Below, in pieces: positions 13,401 through 31,000 of a stretch of DNA of 64,000 bases. The stretch comes from Oscarella lobularis (taxonomy: Eukaryota; Porifera; Homoscleromorpha; Homosclerophorida; Oscarellidae). Within the stretch, counting starts at the first letter, position 1. Every line of letters begins with the position of its first letter. The position numbers and the translations under genes were made by a program. The stretch spans positions 1,116,001-1,180,000 of the forward strand of contig NC_089190.1 of assembly GCF_947507565.1 (NCBI RefSeq), read 5' to 3'. Under the pieces are notes generated by a model. It was not told where the DNA came from and searched no databases. It was given only the letters and a program-made list of their open reading frames with translations.

Positions 13401-13895
13401 TCTGGCGTTGCTTACCTTCACCAACTGCTTCCAATCCCTCTTTTTCATGGCAACATCCGTTCAACAAATATTTTAGTAACTGCTACGATGGAGGCACAAG
13501 TCGGTGACTTAGAATCGATGGCTTTTCCTCCTAGTCGTAGTTTTCACCAGATTAGGTACGTTGCTCCAGAGCGACTGGAAAAGTGTCAAAAGAGCACAGC
13601 TGAAGCGGACATCTACAGTCTCGGTGTCACGTTGAGTGAGTTGATGATATGCGCGAAGTCGACCCCGGCCGAGCAGCGCTTACAGATAGAAACGATTGGG
13701 CGCGACGAAATTAAAAAGCTATGTCTGCGTATGGTTGAGCTGGAACCTAGCCAGCGTCCGAATGCGCCAGAATGTCTAGGTGTTTTGAGAACTGTTCGTC
13801 GCACTCGCGAGTATTGTCAGTGCCCGCCGAGAAGAATGGTCAAAGGAAAGTCGCACGGGCAAAATCTCGTCACCCTAACGGGCGGGCCCTGGTGA
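10462..13895 (+). CDS. ankyrin-repeat protein with C-terminal pseudokinase
   Basis: Multi-exon gene with roughly ten ankyrin repeats, largely one per exon (about 10670-12450). Examples are NGETSLHWAARCN, HGLTPLHLSARE and DGRTSLHWAASYG. Two repeat blocks resemble each other (LLYFLIQEGC.../LLYLLIQKGC... and two CGR-VLSLASQKG units), so part of the array arose by internal duplication. A charged linker (12710-12900) leads to a TKL-type kinase fold at about 13040-13800. The glycine loop GTGAYGEV and the VAVK lysine are intact and an APE motif is present. However, the catalytic-loop HRD is H-G-N (13446-13454) and DFG is D-L-E (13506-13514). It is therefore predicted catalytically dead. Closest in the window is the Kelch kinase at 45189, which keeps both aspartates. 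The start is uncertain: ATG 10462 followed by a donor at 10480 is the best candidate. An extra 3' exon near 13970 is possible. Confidence 0.78.
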
Positions 13896-14150
13896 AAATG
13901 CTCAACGTTGATCATTGACCAGCTGGACACCTTTACTAATTGTTTCGGTATTTTTTTCTATGATTAGGTTACAGTAGTAAGGGCATCAACATTTTGGACG
14001 AAGAAGGAAGTATCAGAGGGTGGTTAGATACGCTGCAAGTCGTAATGCATTTCACTTTCAATCTCTTTAGGAAGAGGGGCAAAGCGATTTGTGATCTATG
14101 TTTAGTCCTCTCGCGTAAATAACACAATACGTACACAGCAGTATTCTGGT

Positions 14151-15876
14151 TTACTTCTTTGATTTGACTTTTTCAAATATTGTCTTAACTTCCACAGGAG
14201 CTCCTTGCCTGAAGAAAAAGGAGACGCCCACCAAGTACACATCTTTATCTGCGTGCTCCCTTTCGAGTTCCGGAAAAGCCGCGTAACCGTTTTCTTTTAT
14301 CTGTCGCAGAGCTACTTCCGGAGCCTCGTTGCACTTTAATTCCACGATGTACACCGCTTTCTTTGACACAACAACGAGATCTATACGTCCCCTGGCAACG
14401 GTTTTTTCTGTGGTCCATTGCACCTTTTCCGGGCTGATTGGCAGGCAGTATAGGACAGAGAAGAGGAGCATATGATAGGTGGCCTCCTGATATCTAATGT
14501 CAAACCTCTTCCCCACCATAACGCTCGGCACAGACCTGATCAGCTTCTCAATTTCCTTAAGGAACGACTCCAAATCATCGTTTGATAAGCTATCTACCAT
14601 AGCCTTGGCAGACAAGTGAAAAGATGTCGCCTCTTCGGTTTCCGGTTTCTTCATGTGAGCTAAAATCGCTTTGGCCACAGCAACAGACACTTCGTTATTG
14701 GGAAAAGCGCACTGCCCTTCGTCGCCGCTGAATTTCGCGGTGAGAAGACCGCACTCCCACATGGCTATCCGCATCAACTCCAAGCTGGACGATTCGAGAA
14801 GAGATGAAACGGACAAGGGGCGTCCACGCGTCGGGATTATACCGGACAGAATTTCAGCCGCCTGCACGTAGTCGCATCTGCGAAAGAAGGCCAAAAGCCA
14901 TCGCGGAACGTTGACTTCGGCCCAGTATTGACCAAAGGCTTTCTTGGCAAAAAGGCAGCTGATGGCATAGGGATTGAAGACTTGCGCTTCGTCGGATCCT
15001 TGAAGATTCCAATTATATCCGTTGTAACGGCGTTCCATCTCAGCCTCGACTTTCGCCACAGACCAGCCGGTCTTCTTCGCCAACTCGCGTAGCTCTGGTC
15101 GAAACGTCGATTGAATTTCGCTGAGAGTGAAGCCGAAGAGGGTCGACAATTCGGGGCAGTCGGGTTGATCGTCGACCGCAGCAAGATCATTCAAAGATGA
15201 GCCGAACGAGTCCTTGACCAGTCGCGTAATGCCGGTAACATAGCGAAATCTCAGCAGATCGTCGTTGGCAGCAGCTTTGATTATCCCGTAAAAGCGGGCG
15301 AGCGTACTTTCGCATCGCTTCGCCATTTCTCCTTCTTCGTCGTTCAGTAGCGTGAGAACGGGAGCGTCGTATTCATCGATAAGTATCACGACCTTCTTTC
15401 CGAACGAATTGCGAACTTTTCTGATGAGCTCATTAAACAACACGTTCGGATTATTGACGTCAGGTAGAGTGATTTGAAACTCTTCCGCTTTTCCGCGCAC
15501 CTATATGGAGAGAATCAGGTCACGTGAATTCAGCGTCATTTGCTGCAAAGATTACCAGGCAGTTAAGAGATCCTTTCAGTTCATCGACGTTGTCGCTGAC
15601 AACTGTATTCATCGAAAACTTTATGACCGGGTATTTCTCCCACGTGACCGACGACTTTTTTATCTCTAATCCCTCGAAGATCTCCTCCTCGCCACGGAAA
15701 AACGCTTCTATCGTGCTTAAAAGAAGGGTTTTTCCAAATTTTCGCGGCCGATTGACGAAAAAGCCGGACGACGAAGAAAGGAGTTTTGCTAAGAGGCCCG
15801 TCTTGTCGACGTAGACCGTTCCTGGCGTCCGTAAACTATTGAAAGTGCTATCTTCGGTCTTGATGCGGCGAGACAT
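14151..15876 (-). CDS. AAA-ATPase-like / PD-(D/E)XK nuclease protein
   Basis: Two exons (15876-15556 and 15500-14151) joined across a 55-nt intron, giving about 557 residues. The N-terminal part matches the predicted AAA-ATPase-like family (PF09820 type). It has a YVDKT start motif, Walker A-like N-R-P-R-K-F-G-K-T, and Walker B in VVILIDEYD. The C-terminal part matches PDDEXK_9 (PF08011 type), with GRIDLVVVSKKAVYIVELK supplying the D...E-x-K catalytic triad. This architecture is common in bacteria and appears patchily in eukaryotes, often in mobile or expanded families. Here it has a spliceosomal intron typical of its neighbours, so it is integrated in the host genome. It lies tail to tail with the ankyrin pseudokinase and is followed by a decayed copy of that gene's 3' end. 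Its cellular role is unknown. Confidence 0.85.
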
Positions 15877-15895
15877 GATGAGTCGATCGTTCCGT

Positions 15896-15935
15896 AGGCT
15901 GCCAGGCTGCCAGGCTGCCAGAACACTGCCAGAAC
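15896..15935. repeat. short tandem repeat (GCTGCCAG)n
   Basis: About three head-to-tail copies of an 8-base unit GCTGCCAG sit just upstream of the nuclease start codon. A partial fourth follows. Slightly further on, CCTGCGATCT is repeated once (about 15990-16010). These are small minisatellites with no evident function. Confidence 0.7.
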
Positions 15936-16023
15936 CGCTTTGAGCAGTGCACGCATGCGCACTCCTAAGCTCGCGTCATGACACAGCGACCCTGCGATCT
16001 CCTGCGATCTCTGCTGCGACCGA

Positions 16024-16270
16024 GGGAAGGGTCTGGCCTCCAGACTAAGTCCTGAGCGCTTGCAGATAGAAACGATTGAGCGCGATGAAATTTGAACATG
16101 GTTGAGCTTGAATTTAGCCAGCATCCGCCAGAATGTCTAGGTTCTATCTGGCCACCTTTATCGTTGGCTTAGCTCTTACTATATATCTGTTTGTATTTTC
16201 ATCCCGGGAAAAGGCATCAATAACATTTTGGACGAAGAAGTATCAGAGGGTGGTTATATACACGCGCTAC
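16024..16270 (+). pseudogene. decayed copy of ankyrin-pseudokinase 3' end
   Basis: Positions 16057-16140 match the kinase 3' coding part at about 13677-13790. Shared blocks include CAGATAGAAACGATTG and CCAGAATGTCTAGGT. Positions 16210-16260 match 13980-14025 and share ACATTTTGGACGAAGAAG and GTATCAGAGGGTGGTTA. Deletions and an early stop break the frame. The copy includes sequence beyond the stop codon, so it is a genomic duplication, not a retrocopy. With the parent it forms direct repeats on both sides of the PD-(D/E)XK gene. The adjoining GGGTCTGG...CCAGACTA palindrome also occurs near 43190. Confidence 0.75.
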
Positions 16271-16418
16271 AAAAAGGCCTGACGAACGAAGTTTATTTAT
16301 GGCTGCACAAAAACGAAAGTAGTACACGGTGACACCCTTTACGAAACGGAACGAGCTAACATGAAACCAAAACACTGACGGCGATGTTGTCTCTCGTTTC
16401 CGTTTCATTGAGCAAGTT

Positions 16419-17064
16419 CTAAGACGTATCCGTAGTTGGAAACTCGGTAGGAGTGGGTGTCCCAGTGGGCGGCTGTCTCGTACACGTCCAGAGACAGTCG
16501 CGCAATTGCGGTCCCCCAATCTCTTCGATCCAACGAGCGATTGAAAAGTGGCATTCAAATGCAGTTCTGAGCAACCGCGAAAAAGCGGAATTCAGACAGC
16601 CTGCCATGCAGCCGATGAACCCATTTCGATCGAGAATGAAATCTAAATGGAAAGCGTGCGCTTGGCATTTGAAAACGTTTTAGCCTTAGATATTACGGCT
16701 TAAAGCAGCTATGTGATCCTCGACGGAAGAGAGACCGGCGTCTGACACGTTTTTCAATAGCTTGAGCCCGCGATCGGCTAGCTTAGTTGTTTCGATGTAT
16801 GACGTTGCCATAGGATATTCCGCACTTTCTGCTGTTAGACGACATTTCATATAGCATTGCTGGAGCTTAGATGCAGGAATTCCGTATTTCGGACCGCTAA
16901 GGACGGTCTCATAGCAGCTAAGGTCTGTATCGCATTTCTGATAAACTTCATCTAGAGCAAGTTTTGAAATTCCCAAACATTCTGATGCACAAGAGGCTAA
17001 GTTGCTGCTCACAGCTCCAATACCTATTCATGAGTAGCATTAGAAAAGGCAGTCGTAACGTCAT
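16419..17064 (-). CDS. small secreted cysteine-rich protein
   Basis: Unrecognised family. Two exons (to 16697, and 16642-16419) join across a 54-nt GT-AG intron in the correct phase. The product has two Cys units, each opening and closing with C-x3-C: CASEC...CYMKC in the first and CMAGC...CLWTC in the second. A Pro/Thr-rich tail follows (QPPTGTPTPTEF). A signal-peptide-like start, MTLRLPFLMLLMN (ATG at 17064), lies immediately upstream but one base out of frame with the body. Either there is a one-base error or polymorphism, or a 16-base GT...AG segment (GTATTGGAGCTGTGAG) is removed. The paired Cys spacing suggests disulphide-linked helical hairpins, but no function should be assigned. Confidence 0.5.
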
Positions 17065-17911
17065 GGTTTGACCGACGACGTACAAACAGTCAGTAGAATT
17101 GCAACCCTGATAGAGAACATGTGTGATCTCGGCACTGCTGTGGCTCTCCGTCGAATGACTTACCCCCGAAAAGTGGAGCCTTATAATAAAATTGTGCAAT
17201 CCGAAAGTGAAATCGAAAGCAAACTCGGAAGGCTTGAGTCGTTCGATGGGGGAAAAGAAACCAAAATTGAGTCTGATCACGATTGAATCGCGACTCCTAC
17301 AAACATGCACTTTCACCGAATAAAAACCAAGGCTGACGAAAAAATCTTTGTGCCGCTTGCTCAGAGTAATTAGAGCATTACAATGAATGGGTAAATCAGA
17401 ACAGACAGTCATGCAAGCATACGAGCAAGTTTTATTGGCCGGCCAGCTACTTGATAGTTGAAAGTAAAATTAACCGTGGAAGGAGGCACTAGGGACAGAT
17501 ACGCTACGACCCTGAAACTTGTTTGGTATCTGCGTTAGTACAGTACCGCATCAGTTTCAAGTTGTGTTGCTTTCCTTTCGCTGATCGTGTGAATTTAATG
17601 TCACCTCGTTTTTTTTTTGTTATTTACACAATTTCAGCCTGATTAGCTCATGTATTCGATCATAGCACTAAAAAGAAACAAGAATACGCCAACTACATTG
17701 ACAGTCCTTATCAATTTCAAGTATTATAATGCCAGTGCTAGGCTCTACTTCCAGACGTCAAATTCCAGCTACTGAGAACTCGATGTCGCAATACTAAAGA
17801 ATAAAATAGAGGCAAAATACCTCCTGACTTCCGCGCGCTTTGACGTTTTAGCGCACGCCATCAGAAAGTCTTCGAACCGCATCCCTGCGTTCCGGCCGTT
17901 CTACGCGCACA
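17065..17911. other. intergenic, no gene seen
   Basis: AT-rich stretch between the secreted Cys-rich gene and DDX46. It contains only short chance frames. It should hold the promoters of both divergent genes; no TATA or other clear motif was identified. Confidence 0.4.
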
Positions 17912-23639
<5,728 letters not shown>

Positions 23640-23927
23640 CATTTCTGTGTATTAATTACCTGGGAATGATAGCTTCCCTCCCTCGCAACGCACGGTGCTT
23701 CTTTGGTATCTTCTCTTTTCTAGTCTTCTTACCGGCGGCCGATGAAAACGGGACGATACACGGTACTGTGAGACGGCGTTAAAACGTGGCGCCTCATTTG
23801 CACGCTTACTTGTTATTGACGTGAAAAGGCGTAGCATGCATAATTTTTTGCAACTCATTGGCGTAGTCTGAGTGTAGCACGCGCGTGGGTCAACCACAGT
23901 TCCAGAAGCTGAAGGCCAGTGCGACTC

Positions 23928-26900
23928 ATGGACAAGAAGCGGCTCCTTGACGTAAGTACTTCGCAACTGCACAATGATTACTGCACTTGATCGCGCATCT
24001 TGGCAGAAAGAAGCGCGCTTTCAGTACGGTACAGATTCTGAAGAGAGTATAGAACTGACGAGGAGGCTATCAATGACGGCGTCCGTACGAAGCCCAGTAT
24101 CGTAGGTTTCGCTTAAGGGGAACGCTCTTTTTAATCTTCAAAGGCCGGTGGCGATCTTCCGCCGAAGGCAGCGACTTTTCTGGACGGAACTCGACGCGTT
24201 GGTGAGAGACTTCATTTACGGTGTAGAATAGTATTCGAAGGCATGAAAACTTTGCAAGATTTCGTCTTGGTCTATGGAAGCGACGAGGACGGCTTCGTGA
24301 ACGTTCGAGAGAATTTTCACAAACGGTTGAAGAAAACTGGGCTGGAATTAGAAGAGGTTTTCCGTTACCGATATAGAATCGTCACTATAGACCTGCTCTG
24401 CTCGTCGTCGCAGATTTCACCCGAACTCCAAGACTCCGACGTTGCTGGAACGTATTGGATTTTGATCCACGCTCCTTTTCGTCTGCTGCTGCAAAGGGCC
24501 GAGAAGCTCATGTGGAAAATGCCGATTAGTAAAGAAACGGATTACGCTTCCGCCGGTGCGAGACTGGTTCCCAACGTCCCGTGCATGAAAACTCGCCTCG
24601 AATCGCGTGAAAGTTCGTTCAATCATTACCGAGCAATTTTCAGAAAAGATAAAAGGAAGAAGTGCGTTGCATGGCAAAGACGCGTCCCTAAACCCACCCC
24701 ACTGTATATTACTACTGTACAGGTTTTTGAATTACAACCGTCCCAATGAGTTTTTCACTAGCGCCGAAAGGAGCAGACTGGTAGTTTGGCAGTTACCGCG
24801 GGCCTCTTGTATGCACATCTGTGACGTGCATGTGTTAGGTATACGACGTCTTGCAAACCAGTCAATACAGCAACAAGGAGTCAGATGTTGGTATGCTGCA
24901 GTTGCTCCCCACTGCGTTCGCCGCTTTGCGCACTGTCTCGCTTTCTAGGGGTGGACAGATTAGTGCAAATGGGTGCCTATCAAGCTGCGTTTCCTCTGCA
25001 CGAGGCAAGTAGAGTCATCCACGTTGCTCGAAATAGACACTGACTGTCGCGTACGTGATTCAGGGGCCAGCAACGGAAACCGTTGACGACGACGACGACG
25101 ACGACGATCTCTCACAAGAATCCGCTCGACAGGTAAAAGGTCGAGACTAAAATGATCGTAAGGACACCTACGTTGTTGGTAGAAACTAAAAAAGTATTGG
25201 AGCAGTTGGAAAGTGTTTTACAAATTTCAGCCTTATAATCACATCAGGTGCGATGAAAATTATGGACGACCTTTTGGTCGGTTGACCGTCATCACTTGTA
25301 TAGGAATTATTTTGGCGAGAAGATTGCCTTCTACTTTCTCTTTCTGGGTGCGACTCGTTAATTAATTAAATCCCGGACTGCCGTTTCCATGATCACTCGA
25401 ATTTGCTTTAGGTTTGCTCAGCACGTGGCTAATACCTATCGCCCTTCTGGGCACTGCCATCACGCTTTACGGCTACTTCACTCGGTTTTCCTCTGTTGTG
25501 TAAGCGACTCGAAGTCGGAGGGCTGTTCAGTATTTCGCTTTCTGCAGAACGCAGACGTGCACGTCGACATTGAACGAGTGTCCCACCTGCGACCGCTGCG
25601 ACCCGTTTCCCATCAACAAATCATGCGCAACTGCAAAGGTATTGAACTTTTAACGCACCCGCTGGCTTGCTACGCGGTGTTCATTTTACTATAGCTGTCA
25701 AGGACGTTTGACAACGAGTTGACCATTGCATTCGCTGCCGTGATGTCGTTTTGGAGTGAGGAACTATATACGCAGTGCGAGAGAGCAAACTTGCACTATA
25801 ATATATGCGTTTGCAGCCGCCTTGTTTTTTACTTTTTGGAAACGCAGGGCTCTTTATTTCGCCTACTATTGGAACACGCAAGGAAGAGAACGCTTTGCTG
25901 TAACGTATAAAATGGTACGGGGGGAGAGCCTAGACTCGGAGTCTTTGATCAGGATCGACCACGGGCCAACTATGCATCGAAGGCGACTTCGGTTATTGTC
26001 AATCCGGCAACTGGAAAAGAAGAGCCCTTCTTTCCCTTGTCTAGCCGAAATTGTCGGATTGCTGTCACTTGGAGTGTGACGAGTCTAATGGTGCGTTGCA
26101 TGCACGCTGTCCTCCTATTCAATGTCGATTTTCTTCGCTTCAGATTACAGCGCTGATTATTTTAGTAATAGCGATTGCATTGTATCGAACAGTCATCTTC
26201 GTTGCCTTGATCGACTCGAAAGCGAGTGAAACAGCAGTCACCGTCGGGCTCTTGAGCGCCGATATTCTCAATTTAATTAACATTATTGTTCTGAGCGCTG
26301 TAACGCATACAGTTTAGTTATTGTCATGGTCTCATCGTTTCTTTTGTATTCAGGTGTACCAAAGACTTGCGAAACTATTAACCAATTGGGGTGGGTGATC
26401 AACGTTTTTTTTTCTTTCGTCAAATGCCTAATTTTCTTCTAGAAATGCATCGGACGGACGAAGAGCATGAATATCATTTAACACTCAAAACGTATGTTTT
26501 CGAATTTGTTAATAATTTTGCGCCTTTCTTTTACATCGCCTTTTTCAAGACGAGGTTTGCAGCTCTAAGGCAGAATTATCCTAACGCTTTAGCTAAGACT
26601 TTATATAGATTGGAGCCTGGTCAAAGAGTCGAAGTATTTGGCTACGAGCTACTTGATCAGGTACTGGCGAGTCCGCTAATACGCACAACACGTATATCTC
26701 TCTCTCTTCACGTTCATCGTTCCCTTGCCATTCATTTGTTTGCTCTCACCTTTATTGTATAATTTATCTCTAGTGTCCAGTAGTTGGGTGCTTTTCCCAA
26801 CTTGCTCAGCAGCTTCTGATCATTCTTATTGGAAAACAGGTGTACGCCTACATTGCAAATCCAAGGTTGCCGCAATATGACTTTGTAAAATTACGACAAA

Positions 26901-27887
26901 GCTGTGTGCAGGCGCCTTCTTCTTGCACTTTATTTGAAACTCAAATCTCAGAAGAAAAAGCCAAGTCTTGTCTGGAAACATCAGTGGGAACGCGATTATT
27001 TTGATTGCCTAGAGTATCCTGGATTGTTTATAGAATATCGAGACACAGGTATATTAATTAAAATTTTCATGGGAAATTACAGTATACTAGGCTTATGTGC
27101 TCACTTGCAGTTATTCTATTTGGCTTCGTTACAATTTTTGTTGCCGCTATGCCGTTGGCACCGCTGTTGTTCCTGTTGCACAACGTCATCCAGTTACGCG
27201 CGAATGCGAACAAGCTCGTTTCCAGCTACAGACGACCCATTGCGTACAAGGCAGACGGAATAGGTAAATAAGAACTCAGCCCACGCGGCTGCTAAACACA
27301 CGGTCTCCTTCAGGATTATGGCAGACCGTCGTTTCAGTTATCATCCATTTGGCTATAGTGACAAACGTTAGTTAATTAAATGTTTTTTACATACGTTATT
27401 TTGGGTTCGGTAGGGCTTCTTGATCGCGTTTACGTCTGACATTGTCCCGCAGCTATTCTATAGTATTAATCGTCCTGCTTCTGTCAATGGCACTGGAATG
27501 GATGGGTATCTCGACTACAGCCTACAGGAATACAACTGTACAAGCAGCACTGAGCCATTTTGCCATTGCTGGTAGACACGAATACTTACATGTATATATA
27601 TATATATATTGTGAATGCATTGTACGATTGCAGGTACAAAGACTATGCAGATGATGGGTATTTCTATCATTTACTTTCTGTTCGTCTAATTGTCGTTCTT
27701 GCTTTTGACGTAAGAGATGTTCTCTAGGCATTTTCTCCTTCTAATACTTTTTTTTTATTTTTTGAAGCTGCTAGTCCTGGTTGTGAGCTACATTATCGAC
27801 GTTGCTATTCCCGAAATTCCTCTTTCTCTTCGTCTAAGAATTAAACGCGAGTTGTATTTGGAGACTGCTCTTTTTGACGACAACTAA
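23928..27887 (+). CDS. anoctamin (TMEM16) paralogue 1, Ca2+ site degenerate
   Basis: Ten-helix TMEM16 family membrane protein of ANO1-7 type; relatives are Ca2+-gated chloride channels or lipid scramblases. Starts MDKKRLLD at 23928. The cytosolic domain includes DFVLVYGSDED and YWILIHAP; there is an Asp run (about 25083-25105). Helices continue to PEIPLSLRL and the stop at 27885-27887. All exon phases I checked from TM6 to the end join cleanly, so the gene looks intact. Against the six TMEM16A Ca2+ ligands (N650, E654, E702, E705, E734, D738), this copy reads A, N, E, D, Q, N. Evidence: GKQVYAYIAN on TM6, IEYRDT on TM7, HNVIQLRANANK on TM8. Four of six are lost and one is changed. The tandem neighbour keeps all six. 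It is likely Ca2+-insensitive, differently gated, or a non-conducting relative. Confidence 0.9.
27591..27611. repeat. (TA)n microsatellite
   Basis: A run of about nine to ten TA dinucleotides in the penultimate coding-region intron of the first anoctamin. Confidence 0.85.
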
Positions 27888-27965
27888 CGAGTAGACAGGT
27901 ATTATCACAACTGCGCCACCAAACTATTCTAACTATGTTCGTTATTATTGTGCGTTCAAGCCGTA

Positions 27966-27971
27966 ATTAAA
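27966..27971 (+). promoter_or_regulatory. candidate polyadenylation signal
   Basis: ATTAAA, the common variant of AATAAA, lies 79 bases past the stop of the first anoctamin and before the start of the second. It is the only such hexamer I noticed in this 140-base gap. Confidence 0.35.
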
Positions 27972-28027
27972 AGCATAACATACGTCACCGAGCCCCGGAC
28001 ATACGCGACACCTCCGGGCTAGCGCAA

Positions 28028-31000
28028 ATGGCAAGTCAGCCGCTACTGAAGGTGCGCATCTCTCATTCCCTTCTCATTCCTTTCTCATTCCCTTCCCGGT
28101 CGCCCGCGTGTTAATTCTCGACGTTCGCTAGAGCTCCTCGAAGGCTTCCTACGGCAGCGAATCCGTCGAAATGGCGAACAAGAAGAGCGTAACGCCGTTG
28201 TCAATGAGCAAATCGGTACGCCCGTACGAAAAATAGCCGCGACAACGCCTCGCGTTCGCCCGCAGCACGTTCGACGCGCAGAGCGCAGCGCGGCAGGCGC
28301 GTTTGTCGCGCGCATCGCGGGAACAGACGGCCGGAACTAACCCTTTTGGCTCCGAATACCAATTTCTCTTTAGGCCGAATTCCCGCCGGGCACGTCGATG
28401 TTTCGCGATCAACGACGCCGAGTCGGTGAGCGAAAATTAATTAAGTGGCCCCTTGCGCAAAGGCGACGGCTGTTTTTCGTTTAGATTTCGTTCTCGTCTA
28501 CAAGGACGACGCCGACGAGGGATCGGTCGAAATGCGCGAGTACTTCCACACCGAATTACGCAAAGCGGGACTACATCTCGAAGAGGTGAGAAAAGGGCGT
28601 GGTCAGTCGCGGTTCACTCCATGTTGCACACGTCTCTCTCTCTCACGCGCAAAATAAAAGATTGCTCCGGAAATGGACGAGTCGACGTCGTCCGAAGCCG
28701 GGCTCTATTGGATTCTAATTCACGCGCCGACCGCCGTTCTGATGCGTCACGCCGAAGAAATGGGATGGAAAATGCCGGTTAGGGTAAGTGGAACCGAGGC
28801 CCCCTTTCTCCCCTTTCCGGCGGACGTGACGCCGGTTTCGCGCGCGTGCGCAGATCGCGGACGACGACAACGAAGCGCGTCTATGCGATCCCGGCATCTT
28901 CAAGACGCCGCTCGACACCCATCGGCGAATTCCCGACTATTACGCGGCGCTGTTTCGACGCGACCTCCTCAAGAAGTCCGTTCATCACGTGACTTTATCA
29001 GACGTATAAATAAATATTTAATTAGCTTTCTCAACTACGATAAGCCGAACAAGCTCTTTTCCAACGCTCAAAGAGGCCGACTAGTAAGAGGAGAAAACGT
29101 CGTTGCTCTTCGAAAAAAAAAACGGTTTTTTTCACTTTTTAGGTCTACGACATTTTGCAGGAGGCGCTGTTCAGCGAGAACTCATCCGACTTGGGTACGA
29201 AGGGGGGGTCAACGTTGTTTCTCCGAGTCTGAGACCGAATCGATTTTTTTTAGGCATTGATAAACTGTTAGAGACGAACGTGTATTTGGCTGCCTTTCCA
29301 CCGCACGAGGTAACCCGTCTTGTCCGTCATCGGTGTCTTGCTCTCCGTGACGCCGTTTCGCTTTCTAGGGACATTACTCGCCCGAGGAGCAGGAACCAGA
29401 TGCCGACGATCAGCCGGAGACAGCTCGACAGGCAAGTTTAAAAATTATAGCGTGCACCATAAGGAAAAGACTTTTTCAAATCGAAATACTAAGTGTTGTT
29501 TTTTTTTTTTTACTAACTCTTGTCGCTTCAGGAGCTGAGGAGGTACTGGGCGCGCTGGGGTGTGTGGTACAAGAATCAGCCGTTGGATCACATCAAGTGA
29601 GGGGGGGGCCATATGGGGTTTCGCAATCAATTGACTTTTTAAATAATCAATAGGGAATATTTTGGTGAAGCCGTCGCGTTCTACTTTGCTTGGCTCGGTA
29701 AAACGGGTTCTCTAGCTCGTCTTATCTCCATCCGTCGTCGTTCCTTTTTTTTAGGGATGTACACTGTCTGGCTAATTCCCGCGGCGCTCTTCGGTCTTTT
29801 CGTGGTCGTCTACGGCGCCGCGACGCTATCGTCGTCGCCCGTCGTGTGCGTAGAGACGTCGCTTCGTTTGTCGCTCGTCGTCGCAATCGCTTGGTTTTTG
29901 TTTTTTTTAGAAACCAGACTTGCTCGTCGACGTTGGACATGTGTCCCACCTGCAAGAGGTGCGACGTGGCGCTAGTGAACGCAAGTTGCATTTACGCAAA
30001 GGTAACAATATTCATTCCACAGGGGGCCCCATTGCTAATCGAATAATTTAGCTGAGTCGCCTTTTCGATAACGAATTCACTCTAGCGTTTGCCGTCATCA
30101 TGTCGTTTTGGGGTGAGGCGTTCGAATGCACCCCCGCGCGCGATTGGCATATCTTTCTCGCGCAGCGACGTTCTTTTTGGAGTTCTGGAAGCGCAAGACG
30201 ATTCAGTTGGCGTATCGATGGGACGTCCTGGGCGAAGAGGAAGAAGCCGAGCGACCGAGACCCCAATACTGCATCAAGGCGACCGGCGAAGCGCCCAATC
30301 CCATCACGGGACGAACGGAGCCGTACTTTCCGCCGTCGAGTCGCACGCCGCGATTTTTGACTGGTTGGTCGATTATCGCCGTAATGGTAAGAAATGAGGA
30401 GAGGATAGAGGGGGAGAGTCTCGCGTCGATCGTCTTCGTTTTTTTTTTTTGCAGTTTGTTCTGCTCTTGATTCTCGTCATTGGCGTCATCTTCTATCGTA
30501 CGATTATTCTCGTTGTTTTTCTTGGATCGAGCTTTCGCGCCGAGGCTCCCGTGCTGACGTCGCTGACCGGAAGCATCTTGAATCTCGTCGTCATTATCAT
30601 CATGAGCTTCGTGAGTCCGTGCGACGAAGGGAAAGCCGAAAGATGATATTGGTTTGTTTTTTTCAGATTTATTCGAAATTGGCGACGTTTCTCACCAATT
30701 GGGGCAAGTCGACGACGTCGAGCGTTTTATTAATAGGCTATCGTTTTCTATCGTAGAAATGCACCGCACCGACGACGACTACAATTATCATCTGACAATG
30801 AAGATGTATCTGTTCGAGTTCGTCAATTACTACTCGTCTCTCTTCTACATTGCTTTCTTCAAAGGGAGGTTCGTAAGAGCGTTCGTTGTTTCATTCGTCT
30901 TCTTATATTCGAGTCTGACAGATTCTCAGGATATCCTTGTGATTACACTACAGTATTTGGATTCAGACTTGAACAGGTGTTTGTCTTAGCAGGCGTTAGA

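Noticed and set aside
16217-16558. 113-codon minus-strand frame
   Set aside because: Overlaps the decayed kinase copy and the last exon of the Cys-rich gene in a different frame; no domain.
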